A stretch of 64,000 bases of DNA from positions 48,167 to 112,166 of the forward strand of contig CAJVCM010000015.1 of the NCBI GenBank assembly GCA_910595815.1. The letters are read 5' to 3'. Position 1 is the first letter of the stretch, and the number at the start of each line of letters is the position of its first letter. The notes under the pieces were generated by a model. It did no database searches. It was given only the letters and a program-made list of their open reading frames with translations, and had not been told where the DNA came from. The position numbers were made by a program, and so were the translations under genes. Positions 26,527 through 36,298 of this stretch are shown piece after piece. The DNA is from Candidatus Thioglobus plumae. GTDB taxonomy: Bacteria > Pseudomonadota > Gammaproteobacteria > PS1 > Pseudothioglobaceae.

Positions 26527-27408
26527 TTATAAAGTAATGAGCCAGTAGTGATCTACCAGCAATGCTACAAATAATAACATTAAATAGTTGACTGAGAACA
26601 TAAATGTGGCCCAGGCAATTTTATTATCATCAGGGTTTCTGTATATTTTGATCGCATAGGCTAAAAACATAAAACCTAAAATTAAGGCTGCAGCAAGATA
26701 AATTAAGCCTGACATGCCTGCTAAATAAGGCAATAGTGTTACCAGCAATAACAACACTGTGTAAAGTAAAATTTGTAATCTAGTGTAAGCCAATCCGTGC
26801 GTTACCGGCAACATCGGTACATCAACTTTTCTGTACTCTTCAACTCGATAAATGGCCAATGCCCAGAAGTGTGGTGGCGTCCAGACAAACACAATTAAAA
26901 ATAAAAGCAATGCATATTCAATGCCTTGTGTGCCAGTAATTGCCGTCCAGCCAAGCACTGGCGGTGCGGCACCTGCAGCGCCACCAATCACAATATTTTG
27001 TGGTGTAGCGCGCTTGAGGTACATGGTGTAGACAACCGCATAGCCAATGAGTGAAATAAAAGTGAGCACCATGGTAATGGTGTTAACAAACAGTTGCAAA
27101 ATTCCCAAACCAATCACACCCAAAAACACACCCCAAACCAGAGCTTGACTGCGACTGACCTTGCCTTGTGGCAAGGGGCGTTGATCGGTACGCGACATCT
27201 GCATGTCAATTTGCTCATCAACCACGTGATTAAATACCGCTGCAGATGCTGCGGCCATACTAATGCCGATTGAGGCGCTAATAACTAACCATACATCAGG
27301 TAAAAATGGCGCTGGCACAGCTAAGAACATGCCGACCACAGCTGTTAATAGAATCAGCGCAACAACTTTGAGCTTACATAGTCCGAGTAAATCACTTAAT
27401 GAGGGCAT
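26527..27408 (-). CDS. ctaB: Protoheme IX farnesyltransferase (haem O synthase)
   Basis: The 293-residue UbiA-family enzyme has the prenyl-diphosphate motifs NHVVDEQIDMQMSRTDQRPLP and the second acidic motif near YRVEEYRKVDVPMLP. Multiple transmembrane helices. It makes haem O, the substrate of CtaA. Transcribed with the thioredoxin-like gene upstream and DUF2970 downstream. Also called cyoE. Confidence 0.96.
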   Translation of the reverse strand: MPSLSDLLGLCKLKVVALILLTAVVGMFLAVPAPFLPDVWLVISASIGISMAAASAAVFNHVVDEQIDMQMSRTDQRPLPQGKVSRSQALVWGVFLGVIGLGILQLFVNTITMVLTFISLIGYAVVYTMYLKRATPQNIVIGGAAGAAPPVLGWTAITGTQGIEYALLLFLIVFVWTPPHFWALAIYRVEEYRKVDVPMLPVTHGLAYTRLQILLYTVLLLLVTLLPYLAGMSGLIYLAAALILGFMFLAYAIKIYRNPDDNKIAWATFMFSVNYLMLLFVALLVDHYWLITL

Positions 27409-27420
27409 AACAATCTCCGT

Positions 27421-27954
27421 TTAACCGATACGTGATAATTTAAGTAGGCGCTTTAAGTCTTTAAGTACACGCTTAATCACCAATGTTTGTGGATCGTAAT
27501 GTAGCATAATATTGCCCAACGGATCAATTAAAAATAAGGAATTGATTGGAAACCTCATCAATTGCTGACTGAGTGACTCGCTCGGGCGAGCGACCAATAA
27601 ACCAGACTCTCTAATATCGGTAGTGCCATCAATTAGTAATAACCGTTGAATGCGACGCATGTTCTCGTTCACAAGTGTGCGTGTAGTTTTCATGTCTTTA
27701 AGTGTTTTAATACAAGCATCATCGCACTTATTGGTTACATATGCTAACGTCCATAAGCCTTGCAAACTGCCTTTGGTGTCCTCAGTAAAAACCACGTCTT
27801 GTTCTTCTGTAGTAATGATTGGATTAACAAACTCTCCGTAATTAACCGTATTGCTGGTGAAGGCTGTCGGGTTCCAGTAGAAAAACGCTGTGCCGAGTGC
27901 AATTGGCAAAATAAACGAAGCCAATAATATCCATAATTCTTTTTTAGAATTCAT
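27421..27954 (-). CDS. Membrane-anchored thioredoxin/SCO-like protein of the oxidase cluster
   Basis: The 177-residue protein has one N-terminal helix (about 9-26) and a periplasmic domain with CDDAC (Cys77, Cys81), a CxxxC spacing like SCO proteins, then SLFLIDPLGNIMLHYDP resembling the SCO/thioredoxin end region. No obvious histidine ligand like that of SCO1 is seen. Genes of this type stand next to ctaA/ctaB in other gammaproteobacteria. A role in oxidase maturation is likely, but the exact step is unknown. Confidence 0.75.
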   Translation of the reverse strand: MNSKKELWILLASFILPIALGTAFFYWNPTAFTSNTVNYGEFVNPIITTEEQDVVFTEDTKGSLQGLWTLAYVTNKCDDACIKTLKDMKTTRTLVNENMRRIQRLLLIDGTTDIRESGLLVARPSESLSQQLMRFPINSLFLIDPLGNIMLHYDPQTLVIKRVLKDLKRLLKLSRIG

Positions 27955-28021
27955 AAAAAACCTTGTTTGACAAAGCGCAAAATGATACGCTTAAGTCGTT
28001 AAAAAATCAATACTGGTAAAG

Positions 28022-28795
28022 CTATAGCCTAACTTCTATGCCATTTTTTTGCATGGCCAGCTTTGCTTCGGCTACTGTATATTCCCCAAAATGAAAAATG
28101 CTGGCCGCTAGCACTGCATCAGCACCGCCCTTTAGTACACCTTCAGACAAATGCTCTAGATTACCCACACCACCTGAGGCAATCACTGGTACGTTAACTG
28201 CATCAGAAACTGCTCTAGTCAATGCCAAATCAAAACCAGTTTTAACGCCGTCACAATCCATTGAGGTTAATAACACCTCACCAGCACCGTGTTCGCCTTC
28301 GGTCATTCTAACTGCCCACTCAACCGCATCAATTCCCGTGGTTTTACGCCCGCCATGGGTAAAAATCTCCCATTTTGGTGGGTTGCTTGACACTTGTTTT
28401 GCGTCAATGGCTATTACAATACATTGAGAGCCAAACTTTGCGCTAAGCTCATTAATTAAACCAGGATTAAAAATTGCAGCCGAGTTTACCGCAACTTTGT
28501 CCGCACCTGCGTTGAGCATTACTCTCACATCTTCAGGTTTACGAATACCGCCACCAACGGTGAGCGGAATAAACACCTGTTCGGCGATGCTTTCCACCAT
28601 GTGTACGGTGGTGTCGCGCCCTTCGTGTGAGGCTGTAATATCTAAAAATGTAATCTCGTCAGCGCCCTCAAGATCATAGCGCTTAGCCACCTCAATAGGG
28701 TCGCCAGCATCTTTAATATCAACAAATTGCACACCTTTAACCACGCGACCATCACGCACATCAAGGCAAGGAATAATTCTTTTAGCTAAGCTCAT
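28022..28795 (-). CDS. hisF: Imidazole glycerol phosphate synthase subunit HisF
   Basis: The 257-residue TIM barrel has [22 protein letters not shown] at its start, catalytic Asp11, and the second aspartate in [15 protein letters not shown]. With HisH it forms IGP and AICAR. No other his gene is adjacent. A TAAAAT box (28803-28808) lies 7 bp upstream of the ATG with no ribosome site, so the transcript may be leaderless. Divergent from uppS. Confidence 0.97.
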   Translation of the reverse strand: MSLAKRIIPCLDVRDGRVVKGVQFVDIKDAGDPIEVAKRYDLEGADEITFLDITASHEGRDTTVHMVESIAEQVFIPLTVGGGIRKPEDVRVMLNAGADKVAVNSAAIFNPGLINELSAKFGSQCIVIAIDAKQVSSNPPKWEIFTHGGRKTTGIDAVEWAVRMTEGEHGAGEVLLTSMDCDGVKTGFDLALTRAVSDAVNVPVIASGGVGNLEHLSEGVLKGGADAVLAASIFHFGEYTVAEAKLAMQKNGIEVRL

Positions 28796-28802
28796 AAACG
28801 TA

Positions 28803-28808
28803 ATTTTA
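28803..28808 (-). promoter_or_regulatory. -10-like box (TAAAAT) 7 bp before hisF
   Basis: Minus strand TAAAAT followed by 7 bp and the ATG at 28795; no Shine-Dalgarno sequence. Consistent with leaderless transcription. Confidence 0.4.
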
Positions 28809-28848
28809 CCGTATTTATACTTTCAAAAGGCTGGTGCCGACCTATAGG

Positions 28849-28854
28849 TATAAT
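28849..28854 (+). promoter_or_regulatory. -10 box (TATAAT) 8 bp before uppS
   Basis: A perfect TATAAT ends 8 bp before the uppS ATG (28863), with no ribosome site between. Probable leaderless promoter in the 67-bp hisF-uppS gap. Confidence 0.5.
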
Positions 28855-28862
28855 TAGCGCCC

Positions 28863-29576
28863 ATGAACACCCCTAAACACATTGCAATTATTATGGACGG
28901 CAACGGTCGTTGGGCGTCGAAACGCTTCTTGCCTCGCATCCAAGGCCATCAAAAAGGGGTTAAAGCCGTACGTAAAGTGGTGAAACATTGTGGAAAATTG
29001 GGTATCGAAACACTAACGTTATTTGCTTTTAGTAGTGAGAACAAAAATCGTTCAAATGAAGAGGTGTCTTTGTTGTTTAAGCTGTTTTTAAGTGTGCTCA
29101 AACAAGAGGTTAACAAGCTTAATAAACACAACGTCAAACTCAAAATTATTGGAGACCTTGATCTGTTCCCCCAAGAAGTACAACAAACAGCCGTTGATGC
29201 GCAAGCACTATTGGCAAATAACACAGGCTTAACTCTGGTGATTGCTGCAAACTATGGTGGCCAATGGGACATTGCACAAGCGGCACAACAAATTGCCAAA
29301 CGTGCAGCCAATAATGAGATTAACGTTGATGACATTAATATTGATACTTTTTCTCAGTATTTATCCTTAGCAGATCAGCCAAAAGTTGATCTATTAATTC
29401 GTACCAGTGGTGAGCTCAGAATCAGTAACTTCTTACTATGGGAAATCGCCTATAGCGAGCTGTATTTTACCAACACCTTGTGGCCAGACTTTAGCCCTGC
29501 AGAGCTCGATAAAGCCGTTGAAAGCTTTAACCATCGCGACCGTCGTTTTGGCGAACGCAAGGATAAAGCATGCTAA
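28863..29576 (+). CDS. uppS: Undecaprenyl pyrophosphate synthase
   Basis: The 237-residue cis-prenyltransferase has HIAIIMDGNGRWA with catalytic Asp12, AFSSENKNRS, and the C-terminal RTSGELRISNFLLWEIAYSE. It makes the C55 carrier for peptidoglycan. First gene of uppS-cdsA-dxr, overlapping cdsA by 7 bp. Confidence 0.97.
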   Translation: MNTPKHIAIIMDGNGRWASKRFLPRIQGHQKGVKAVRKVVKHCGKLGIETLTLFAFSSENKNRSNEEVSLLFKLFLSVLKQEVNKLNKHNVKLKIIGDLDLFPQEVQQTAVDAQALLANNTGLTLVIAANYGGQWDIAQAAQQIAKRAANNEINVDDINIDTFSQYLSLADQPKVDLLIRTSGELRISNFLLWEIAYSELYFTNTLWPDFSPAELDKAVESFNHRDRRFGERKDKAC

Positions 29577-30385
29577 GCGGATTAGCCCAAAGAAGCCTAA
29601 CCGCATTGATTTTAGCGCCTGCTTTTATTTGGGCAATATTTGCTTTGCCTACACCTTATTTTTCATACTTATTGTTAGCCTTCGTTGTGCTTGGTGCTTG
29701 GGAGTTCTCACGACTCATTAAAATCACTCAGCCTATCAACAGGGCCTTATTAACGCTGTTTATTGTTGGTTGCACGTTGGTTGCAAATAACCACGCACAA
29801 AATCCAGGCAACCTAACCGTTCTACTTTATGTTTCTGTTGTTTGGTGGGGTTTGAATTTGTTTTGGGTGTTAAGCTACCCCAACCACACTCAAACTTGGT
29901 TTGGCTCCGGCATTGTTCGGTCAATGAGTGGTGTACTGCTGTTAGCACCTATGTGGGTTTCACTGGTTAACTTACACTTAAAAGGTGATGAATATTTCTT
30001 ACTGTTAATGTTGCTTATTTGGGGGGCGGATTCCGGTGCTTACTTTGTAGGCAGGAAGTTTGGTAGGCGTAAGCTTGCACCTAGTGTTAGTCCTGGAAAA
30101 TCTGTCGAGGGCGTATTGGGTGGTATTGGTTTTGCCTTAGTTGTAATGCTGGTCTTTCTACAAGTGCAAGGCATCGCAACTGAAAAATATTTTGGCTATC
30201 TACTACTAACAATTGTTGTTACCAGTGTTTCTGTTTTGGGTGATTTATTCGAAAGCTTGTTTAAGCGTGAATCAGGTATGAAAGACAGTGGGCAGATTCT
30301 GCCCGGCCATGGTGGTGTATTAGACCGTATCGATTCACTTACCGCAGCAGCACCATTTTTTCTACTAGGATTAAACCTGCTATGA
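29570..30385 (+). CDS. cdsA: Phosphatidate cytidylyltransferase
   Basis: The 271-residue multi-helix membrane enzyme has the CDS signature near the C-terminus: SVLGDLFESLFKRESGMKDSGQILPGHGGVLDRIDS (quoted in part; key residues are the KD, PGHGG and DRxDS elements). It makes CDP-diacylglycerol. It overlaps uppS and dxr (4 bp). Confidence 0.95.
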   Translation: MLSGLAQRSLTALILAPAFIWAIFALPTPYFSYLLLAFVVLGAWEFSRLIKITQPINRALLTLFIVGCTLVANNHAQNPGNLTVLLYVSVVWWGLNLFWVLSYPNHTQTWFGSGIVRSMSGVLLLAPMWVSLVNLHLKGDEYFLLLMLLIWGADSGAYFVGRKFGRRKLAPSVSPGKSVEGVLGGIGFALVVMLVFLQVQGIATEKYFGYLLLTIVVTSVSVLGDLFESLFKRESGMKDSGQILPGHGGVLDRIDSLTAAAPFFLLGLNLL

Positions 30386-31533
30386 AAAATATAACCCTTT
30401 TAGGCGCTACTGGATCGATTGGCAAAAGCACCTTATCTGTGGTTGACCAACACCCTGATCAATTTAACATCTTCGCCCTTAGTGCTAATACCAACTGGCA
30501 TGCAATGCTTGAATTGTGTCACCAATATCAGCCAACTTATGCCGTCATGACGAATGAAGAAGCAGCTGACAAATTACAAGCTGCACTCAATAATGACACT
30601 CAGGTGCTCAGTGGTGAACAAGCTTTGTGTGATATTGCCGCACACCAACAAACCAATTATGTCATGGCAGCCATTGTAGGTGCTGCAGGCATGTCCTCAG
30701 CGCTTGCGGCCGCCAAAGCGGGCAAACGTATCATGTTAGCCAACAAAGAATCCTTAGTCTTAGCGGGTGACATCTTTATGGATGCGGTTAAGCACTCTGG
30801 TGCAGAGCTCATTCCTGTTGATTCAGAACACAGTGCTATTTTTCAGTGTTTACAAGGTGGTCGCTCAGGACTTAGTAAAATTCAACTCACTGCCAGTGGT
30901 GGCCCTTTCTTGCACACGCCATTAAGTGAACTGCAATCAATAACCCCTGATGAGGCCTGCGCCCACCCAAACTGGTCTATGGGTCGAAAAATTTCAGTTG
31001 ACTCGGCCACGATGATGAATAAGGGGCTGGAAGTGATTGAGGCTTATTATTTATTTGACCTAAAACCTGAACAAATCGACGTGGTTATGCACCCACAAAG
31101 CATTGTTCATTCTTCGGTTTATTTTAATGACGGCTCCACCTTGTCGCAGCTGGGCAATCCTGATATGCGTAGTGTTATTTCCTATGCAATGGCTTATCCT
31201 CAGCGCATTAGCTCTGGCGTTGCGCCACTAGACTTAGCTAACAACTCGCCACTAGAATTCTTTACACCAGACCTGGAAAAATTCGCTTGTCTCAAGCTGG
31301 CCTTTGAAGCACTAAAACAAGGTGGTAATGCCATGGGTACAATTAACGCCGCTAATGAGATTGCTGTTGATGCGTTTTTAAATCAAACCATTAGTTTCTT
31401 GACCATTCCTCAGGTTATTGAGCAAACGCTTGCTCAAATAAAACACACTACTTTAAACAATCTTGATGCCATTATTGCTAATGACCAAGAAGCGCGAGGC
31501 CTAGCCTCTCAAATTGTTGCCAAATATGCTTAA
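30382..31533 (+). CDS. dxr: 1-deoxy-D-xylulose 5-phosphate reductoisomerase
   Basis: The 383-residue enzyme has NADPH-binding GATGSIGKSTL (about 7-17), the metal/substrate residues in PVDSEHSAIFQCL and ASGGPF, and HPNWSMGRKISVDSATMMNKGLE. It catalyses the first committed step of the MEP isoprenoid pathway, which feeds UppS. It overlaps the M23 peptidase start by 8 bp. Confidence 0.97.
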   Translation: MKNITLLGATGSIGKSTLSVVDQHPDQFNIFALSANTNWHAMLELCHQYQPTYAVMTNEEAADKLQAALNNDTQVLSGEQALCDIAAHQQTNYVMAAIVGAAGMSSALAAAKAGKRIMLANKESLVLAGDIFMDAVKHSGAELIPVDSEHSAIFQCLQGGRSGLSKIQLTASGGPFLHTPLSELQSITPDEACAHPNWSMGRKISVDSATMMNKGLEVIEAYYLFDLKPEQIDVVMHPQSIVHSSVYFNDGSTLSQLGNPDMRSVISYAMAYPQRISSGVAPLDLANNSPLEFFTPDLEKFACLKLAFEALKQGGNAMGTINAANEIAVDAFLNQTISFLTIPQVIEQTLAQIKHTTLNNLDAIIANDQEARGLASQIVAKYA

Positions 31534-32371
31534 ACACATTCTGTTTTTAATTTTTTCAGCAATTTTTTTGGTCACGACCAATGCTGTGGCACATAGCAGC
31601 AATGCCTTCGAGCGTTCCACCATCACCATTACTCAATCATTAAACTACGACGCTAAGAAAGCCAACATTAACCCAAGTATTATCAAAACTATTGTGCGCA
31701 TATTCTCCTGGGAAATTGACTTTAATAAAGACTTAAGGAAAGGCGACCGCTTTATTATCGTCGGCAATAGTGGTGCCAATCCTAGTGCTATTATCTATAC
31801 CAGTTTAAAAAAACGCATTGCCTTATTTGCCTATACCGATCAACAGGGGCGTACTGATTATTACGATAAAAATGGTCGTTCTTTACATGCTTCTTTTCTC
31901 AAGGCGCCCCTCAAATACAACAGAATTAGTTCTGAATTTCAAAGAAAGCGTCTTCATCCTATTTTAAAAACCTGGAAGCCGCATCGAGCGGTTGATTTTA
32001 CTGCGAAAACAGGCACACCCGTTTATTCGTCTGCTAACGGCGTAGTGCAACATAGAAAAAGAATGGGCGCTTTAGGTAATGTTGTTTATATTAAACATGG
32101 CAACACTTATACCACCGTTTATGCACACTTATCTCGATTTGCTCGAGGACTAAGAGTGGCGCAAAAAGTCAAAAAAGGGCAGATTATCGGCTATGTGGGG
32201 TCAACTGGACGCTCAACTGGCCCACATCTACACTATGAGTTGCGTTATAAAGGTATACGGAAAAATCCACTAACTTATCGATTACCCAAACAAAAAAACG
32301 TGGCTCATGACGATTTATGGCGCTTCAAAAACAAAGCTAATAAAATCTTAAACTCCCTAAACAATTACTAA
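31526..32371 (+). CDS. M23-family murein endopeptidase, secreted
   Basis: Start chosen at ATG 31526, overlapping the dxr stop; a TTG four codons earlier is possible. The 281 residues have a signal peptide (cleavage after TNAVA, about 22), an OapA/LysM-like middle part, and a C-terminal M23 domain with zinc ligands in HRAVDF and HLHYEL and the GYVGSTGRSTGPHLHYE signature. It is related to MepM, which cuts D-Ala-mDAP crosslinks. In many gammaproteobacteria rseP and bamA follow dxr; here this peptidase does. Confidence 0.9.
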   Translation: MLKHILFLIFSAIFLVTTNAVAHSSNAFERSTITITQSLNYDAKKANINPSIIKTIVRIFSWEIDFNKDLRKGDRFIIVGNSGANPSAIIYTSLKKRIALFAYTDQQGRTDYYDKNGRSLHASFLKAPLKYNRISSEFQRKRLHPILKTWKPHRAVDFTAKTGTPVYSSANGVVQHRKRMGALGNVVYIKHGNTYTTVYAHLSRFARGLRVAQKVKKGQIIGYVGSTGRSTGPHLHYELRYKGIRKNPLTYRLPKQKNVAHDDLWRFKNKANKILNSLNNY

Positions 32372-32976
32372 TCATTTAGCCAATCTTTCCAACTGTTGGG
32401 GCTTAGTGTTTTCCAGTGGCCGCTATTAACACGTTGTGCCTGGTAATTCTTTGCGCCTTTAACATTGTTTAAAACTGCAAAAGCCAAAAGTTCACCAATG
32501 CGCTGAGTTTTTTTGGTGCCTGGCACCAAAGATTCGTTTCTAATCACAGCTGCAATAAAGGCTGAGTGCGCATTTCCATGAGCCTCGAAAGACTCCTCAA
32601 ATAAATTAAGTGCTAAAAACTCATTTTTAACAAAGCCGTTATCACCATCCAGCAAATATAGTGCGTAATCGTACAGCGCAGGGTCGTGGCTTTGTCTTAC
32701 TAGTTTAATCAATATCTCGTTAGCGCCGCGTTCATGTGGCGGGTATCCCATAAGTGGGCTACCATATCGCACTTGTTTAGAAGACTCATACAAGGCATCT
32801 AGGTCGTATAAATCAAAAGCACCTTTTAGCAATAAAGACTGACCTCGCATTACAATATCACGAGAACCAATTTCGCTACCAATTTGAATTAAACGAAGTG
32901 CGCCATCAGAAAGTGGCGACGCTAAAGAAAATTGCGCGGTTAATAACAAGATAATTAAAATGTTTTTCTTCATCAT
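32368..32976 (-). CDS. Exported protein with Sel1-like helical repeats, function unknown
   Basis: Start set at ATG 32976 (MMKKNILIILLLTAQFSLAS), which gives a clean signal peptide; the frame extends 20 codons further without one. The mature part of about 180 residues is helical, with ALYDYALYLLDGDNGFVKNEFLALNLFEESF followed by GNAHSAFIAAVI, a spacing like Sel1/TPR units. No enzyme motif is seen. It ends 4 bp into the convergent M23 gene. Confidence 0.7.
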   Translation of the reverse strand: MMKKNILIILLLTAQFSLASPLSDGALRLIQIGSEIGSRDIVMRGQSLLLKGAFDLYDLDALYESSKQVRYGSPLMGYPPHERGANEILIKLVRQSHDPALYDYALYLLDGDNGFVKNEFLALNLFEESFEAHGNAHSAFIAAVIRNESLVPGTKKTQRIGELLAFAVLNNVKGAKNYQAQRVNSGHWKTLSPNSWKDWLND

Positions 32977-33089
32977 AGGGTGTGCATGTATTTTATCATA
33001 TATAGGTAAATTTATGCACAATCGCAAGCGCCCCATTGTTGTAGATTAAGGTTAAAATAATATCAATTTACCTCCGCCCAAAGACGCAC

Positions 33090-33968
33090 TTGGAAACACT
33101 CTTCAAAACCTCGCTTAGCCTACCTCTAATCCAAAAAGGCAAGGTTCGCGATATTTATGATATTGACGATAAGCGTATGCTCATTGTCACTACCGATCGC
33201 CTCAGTGCCTTTGATGTTGTTTTTGATGCGCCAATCAGTCAAAAAGGCGCAGTGCTCACCCGTGTGGCTAACTTTTGGTTCGACAAAACGCAACACATCA
33301 TTCCCAACCATTTAACGCATGAACCATTAAGCAATGTACTGAACGCAGCTGAAATTCAACAAGTTGAAGGTCGCGCTATTATTGTGAAAAAACTCAAGCC
33401 TTTAGCAGTAGAGGCAATTGTTCGTGGCTATATTATTGGCTCTGGTTGGAAAGATTACCAAAATACAGGCCGTATTTGTGGCGCCAAATTACCTGATAAT
33501 TTACAACTGGCAGAAAAATTACCCGAAGTACTTTACACACCCTCTAGTAAAGCAGCTGTTGGCGAGCACGATGAGAATATTGATTTTGCTGCGACTGTGG
33601 ATATATTGGGCGAAGACATGGCTCAGCAGGTTAAACAAGCCAGTTTGTCGCTTTACCAATTTGCAGCTGATTACGCATTAACACGTGGCATTATTATTGC
33701 TGATACTAAGTTTGAATTTGGTCTTGATGAGAATAACCGACTTACTTTGATGGATGAAGTGCTCACGCCAGACTCTTCGAGATTTTGGTCGAAAGAAGAT
33801 TACCAAGTAGGTACCAGCCCAAAAAGTTTTGATAAACAAATTGTACGAGACTATTTAGAAACACTAGATTGGAACAAGGCCCCACCCGCACCAACACTGC
33901 CCGAGCACATCGTTCAAAAAACGGCCGACAAATACTTAGAAGTACAAACCCTACTAACCCAAACTTAA
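33090..33968 (+). CDS. purC: Phosphoribosylaminoimidazole-succinocarboxamide synthase
   Basis: The 292-residue SAICAR synthase is of the longer type seen in yeast Ade1. It has QKGKVRDIYDIDDKRMLIVTTDRLSAFDV, RAIIVKKLKPLAVEAIVRGYI and IIADTKFEFGLD. It starts at TTG (33090) with no visible ribosome site. An ATG does not occur before the conserved core, so TTG or an unseen start must be used. Upstream is a divergent exported protein. Confidence 0.95.
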   Translation: METLFKTSLSLPLIQKGKVRDIYDIDDKRMLIVTTDRLSAFDVVFDAPISQKGAVLTRVANFWFDKTQHIIPNHLTHEPLSNVLNAAEIQQVEGRAIIVKKLKPLAVEAIVRGYIIGSGWKDYQNTGRICGAKLPDNLQLAEKLPEVLYTPSSKAAVGEHDENIDFAATVDILGEDMAQQVKQASLSLYQFAADYALTRGIIIADTKFEFGLDENNRLTLMDEVLTPDSSRFWSKEDYQVGTSPKSFDKQIVRDYLETLDWNKAPPAPTLPEHIVQKTADKYLEVQTLLTQT

Positions 33969-33972
33969 TCTC

Positions 33973-34773
33973 ATGCAGCTAAGCGGACTCATTAGCAAAA
34001 TGCACACCAGCCTGAGTATGGGTACAGCACAATATCAATTGCCAATTGGCGATAAGTTGCTCAACATGAATGACTTGATTGGTGAAACCATACAATTAGA
34101 GTTTAACGGTCAAATCAACTGTGCGAACTGTGGCAAGACCACCAATAAAAGCTATTCACAAGGTTATTGCTACCCCTGTTGTCAAAAATTGGCCCGTTGT
34201 GATTTGTGCATCATGAAACCAGAAACCTGTCATCATCATCTGGGCACTTGTCGTGAGCCAAGTTGGGGCCTGGATAACTGCTTTACTCCTCACGTAATTT
34301 ATTTGGCTAATTCATCCGGTGTTAAGGTTGGCATTACGCGAAAGTCTAACATCCCAAATCGGTGGATTGACCAAGGTGCCGTCAGTGCTTTACCCATACT
34401 AGAAGTAGACACTCGCCTTAAATCTGGGATGATAGAGGTCGCCCTAAAAGACTTTGTGAACGACAAAACCAATTGGCGAAAAATGCTTAAAAATGAAATA
34501 AAAGTGGTTGACCTCAAACAGGTGCGCGACGAGTTGCTACCAAAAGTTCAATTATTAGCCAATGAATTGGGTGCAAAAACGCTCAATAACGAGACTTTAG
34601 AAATTAATTACCCTGTGGTAGAATACCCAAGCAAAATTAGCTCACTAAATTTTGATAAAACGCCGCTTATTTCAGGGTTGTTAAAAGGCATTAAGGGGCA
34701 ATATTTAATTTTGGATGTGGGCGTACTCAATATTAGGAAATTTGGCTCTTACAACATAACATTAACTTATTAA
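33973..34773 (+). CDS. DUF2797 protein with Cys clusters
   Basis: The 266-residue protein has an N-terminal zinc-ribbon-like region ([36 protein letters not shown], then CREPSWG) and a segment [28 protein letters not shown] that resembles a GIY-YIG-like fold. This is the DUF2797 pattern. Biochemical role unknown; nucleic-acid binding is plausible. It begins 4 bp after purC and ends 10 bp before the FKBP gene. Confidence 0.82.
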   Translation: MQLSGLISKMHTSLSMGTAQYQLPIGDKLLNMNDLIGETIQLEFNGQINCANCGKTTNKSYSQGYCYPCCQKLARCDLCIMKPETCHHHLGTCREPSWGLDNCFTPHVIYLANSSGVKVGITRKSNIPNRWIDQGAVSALPILEVDTRLKSGMIEVALKDFVNDKTNWRKMLKNEIKVVDLKQVRDELLPKVQLLANELGAKTLNNETLEINYPVVEYPSKISSLNFDKTPLISGLLKGIKGQYLILDVGVLNIRKFGSYNITLTY

Positions 34774-34783
34774 GGAAAATACT

Positions 34784-35110
34784 ATGGCGGAACTCATTAT
34801 TGAAGAATTAGCATTAGGCGAAGGCACGGCGTGCAAAGCCAGCGATCATGTTTCTATGCACTACACCGGCTGGCTAACCAACGGCAAAAAATTTGACTCC
34901 AGTGTTGATCGCAACACTCCGTTTGACTTCCAGCTGGGTGTCGGGCAAGTTATCCCTGGCTGGGATCAGGGCGTTGATGGTATGCAAGTGGGCGGAAAAC
35001 GTAAACTAACTATTCCATCAAAATTGGCTTACGGTGAAATGGGTGCGGGCAATGTTATCCCACCAAGTGCAACGCTTGTTTTTGAAGTAGAATTACTAGC
35101 AATTAAATAA
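34784..35110 (+). CDS. FKBP-type peptidyl-prolyl cis-trans isomerase
   Basis: The 108-residue single-domain FKBP has no signal peptide. It shows [50 protein letters not shown] and [14 protein letters not shown] patterns (key elements only: the [12 protein letters not shown] and AYGEMGAGN motifs). Cytoplasmic folding helper. It ends directly at the alaC start, inside a purC-DUF2797-FKBP-alaC run. Confidence 0.96.
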   Translation: MAELIIEELALGEGTACKASDHVSMHYTGWLTNGKKFDSSVDRNTPFDFQLGVGQVIPGWDQGVDGMQVGGKRKLTIPSKLAYGEMGAGNVIPPSATLVFEVELLAIK

Positions 35111-36298
35111 ATGAACGAAGATTTTCCCCGAATTAAGCGCTTACCCGCTTACGTTTTTGCCGTTACTAACGAGCTAAAAGCAGAGGCACGTGCGCGTGGC
35201 GAAGATATTATTGACTTTGGTATGGGCAATCCTGACCAGCCAACACCAGACCACATTGTCGAAAAATTGGTAGAGGCAGCACGCCGTAAAGATACGCACC
35301 GTTATTCAACTTCTCGTGGTATTCCACGCCTTAGACGCGCAATTACCAGTTGGTATAAAAATCGTTTTGATGTTGATCTAGACCCAGAAACTGAGGCTAT
35401 TGTTACCATTGGATCAAAAGAGGGATTGGCCAACTTAGCGCAAGCTGTTGTGGGCAATGGAGATACTGTATTAGTGCCCAACCCCGCCTATCCAATCCAC
35501 CCGTATGGATTTGTGATTGCTGGCGCAGATATTCAACACGTGCCTTGCGGCCCTGATGATGATTTTTTTGCAGAGCTTGAGCGCTCAATTAAAAACACCT
35601 TTCCTAAACCTAAAATGTTGGTGCTTAATTACCCGTCTAACCCCACCACTGAATGTGTCGAATTAGAGTTTTTTGAACGCGTTATCAAAATCGCCAAAGA
35701 GCATGAGATTTGGGTAATTCAAGATCTAGCCTATGCTGATATTGTTTTTGACGGCTATGTAGCACCCAGTATTTTGCAAGTTGAAGGGGCGAAAGACATT
35801 GCGGTTGAATTCTTCTCTTTGTCAAAAAGTTACAATATGCCGGGTTGGCGTGTGGGCTTTATGGTTGGCAACCCACTGCTTGTTGCCGCTCTGGCAAAAA
35901 TTAAATCCTATCTTGATTACGGCATGTTTACCCCAATTCAAGTGGCTGCCATTGAAGCGCTGGAAGGCGATCAAAGCTGTGTTAAAGAGATTTCAGATAT
36001 GTATCAAGAGCGTCGTGATGTCTTATGTGGCGGCCTACAATCAATTGGATGGGACGTTACACTGCCCAAAGCTACTATGTTTGTTTGGGCTAAAATTCCT
36101 GAATTTTATCAAGAAATGGGTTCGTTGGAATTTACCAAGAAACTACTAAAAGTGGCAAAAGTAGGTGTTTCGCCTGGTATTGGTTTTGGTGATTATGGCG
36201 ACAACTATGTGCGTTTTGGGCTTATTGAAAATGAGCACCGTACTCGTCAAGCGGTGCGAGGTATTCGCGAAATGTTTAAGCAAGATGGATTGCTGTGA
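35111..36298 (+). CDS. alaC: Alanine aminotransferase AlaC-type (class I PLP enzyme)
   Basis: The 395-residue fold-type I transaminase has [38 protein letters not shown] and the PLP lysine in [15 protein letters not shown]. The sequence is closest to the AlaC/YfdZ glutamate-pyruvate aminotransferases, often encoded before homoserine or methionine genes. Here it is followed by an ATPase and metA. It overlaps the next gene (GTGA). Confidence 0.9.
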   Translation: MNEDFPRIKRLPAYVFAVTNELKAEARARGEDIIDFGMGNPDQPTPDHIVEKLVEAARRKDTHRYSTSRGIPRLRRAITSWYKNRFDVDLDPETEAIVTIGSKEGLANLAQAVVGNGDTVLVPNPAYPIHPYGFVIAGADIQHVPCGPDDDFFAELERSIKNTFPKPKMLVLNYPSNPTTECVELEFFERVIKIAKEHEIWVIQDLAYADIVFDGYVAPSILQVEGAKDIAVEFFSLSKSYNMPGWRVGFMVGNPLLVAALAKIKSYLDYGMFTPIQVAAIEALEGDQSCVKEISDMYQERRDVLCGGLQSIGWDVTLPKATMFVWAKIPEFYQEMGSLEFTKKLLKVAKVGVSPGIGFGDYGDNYVRFGLIENEHRTRQAVRGIREMFKQDGLL

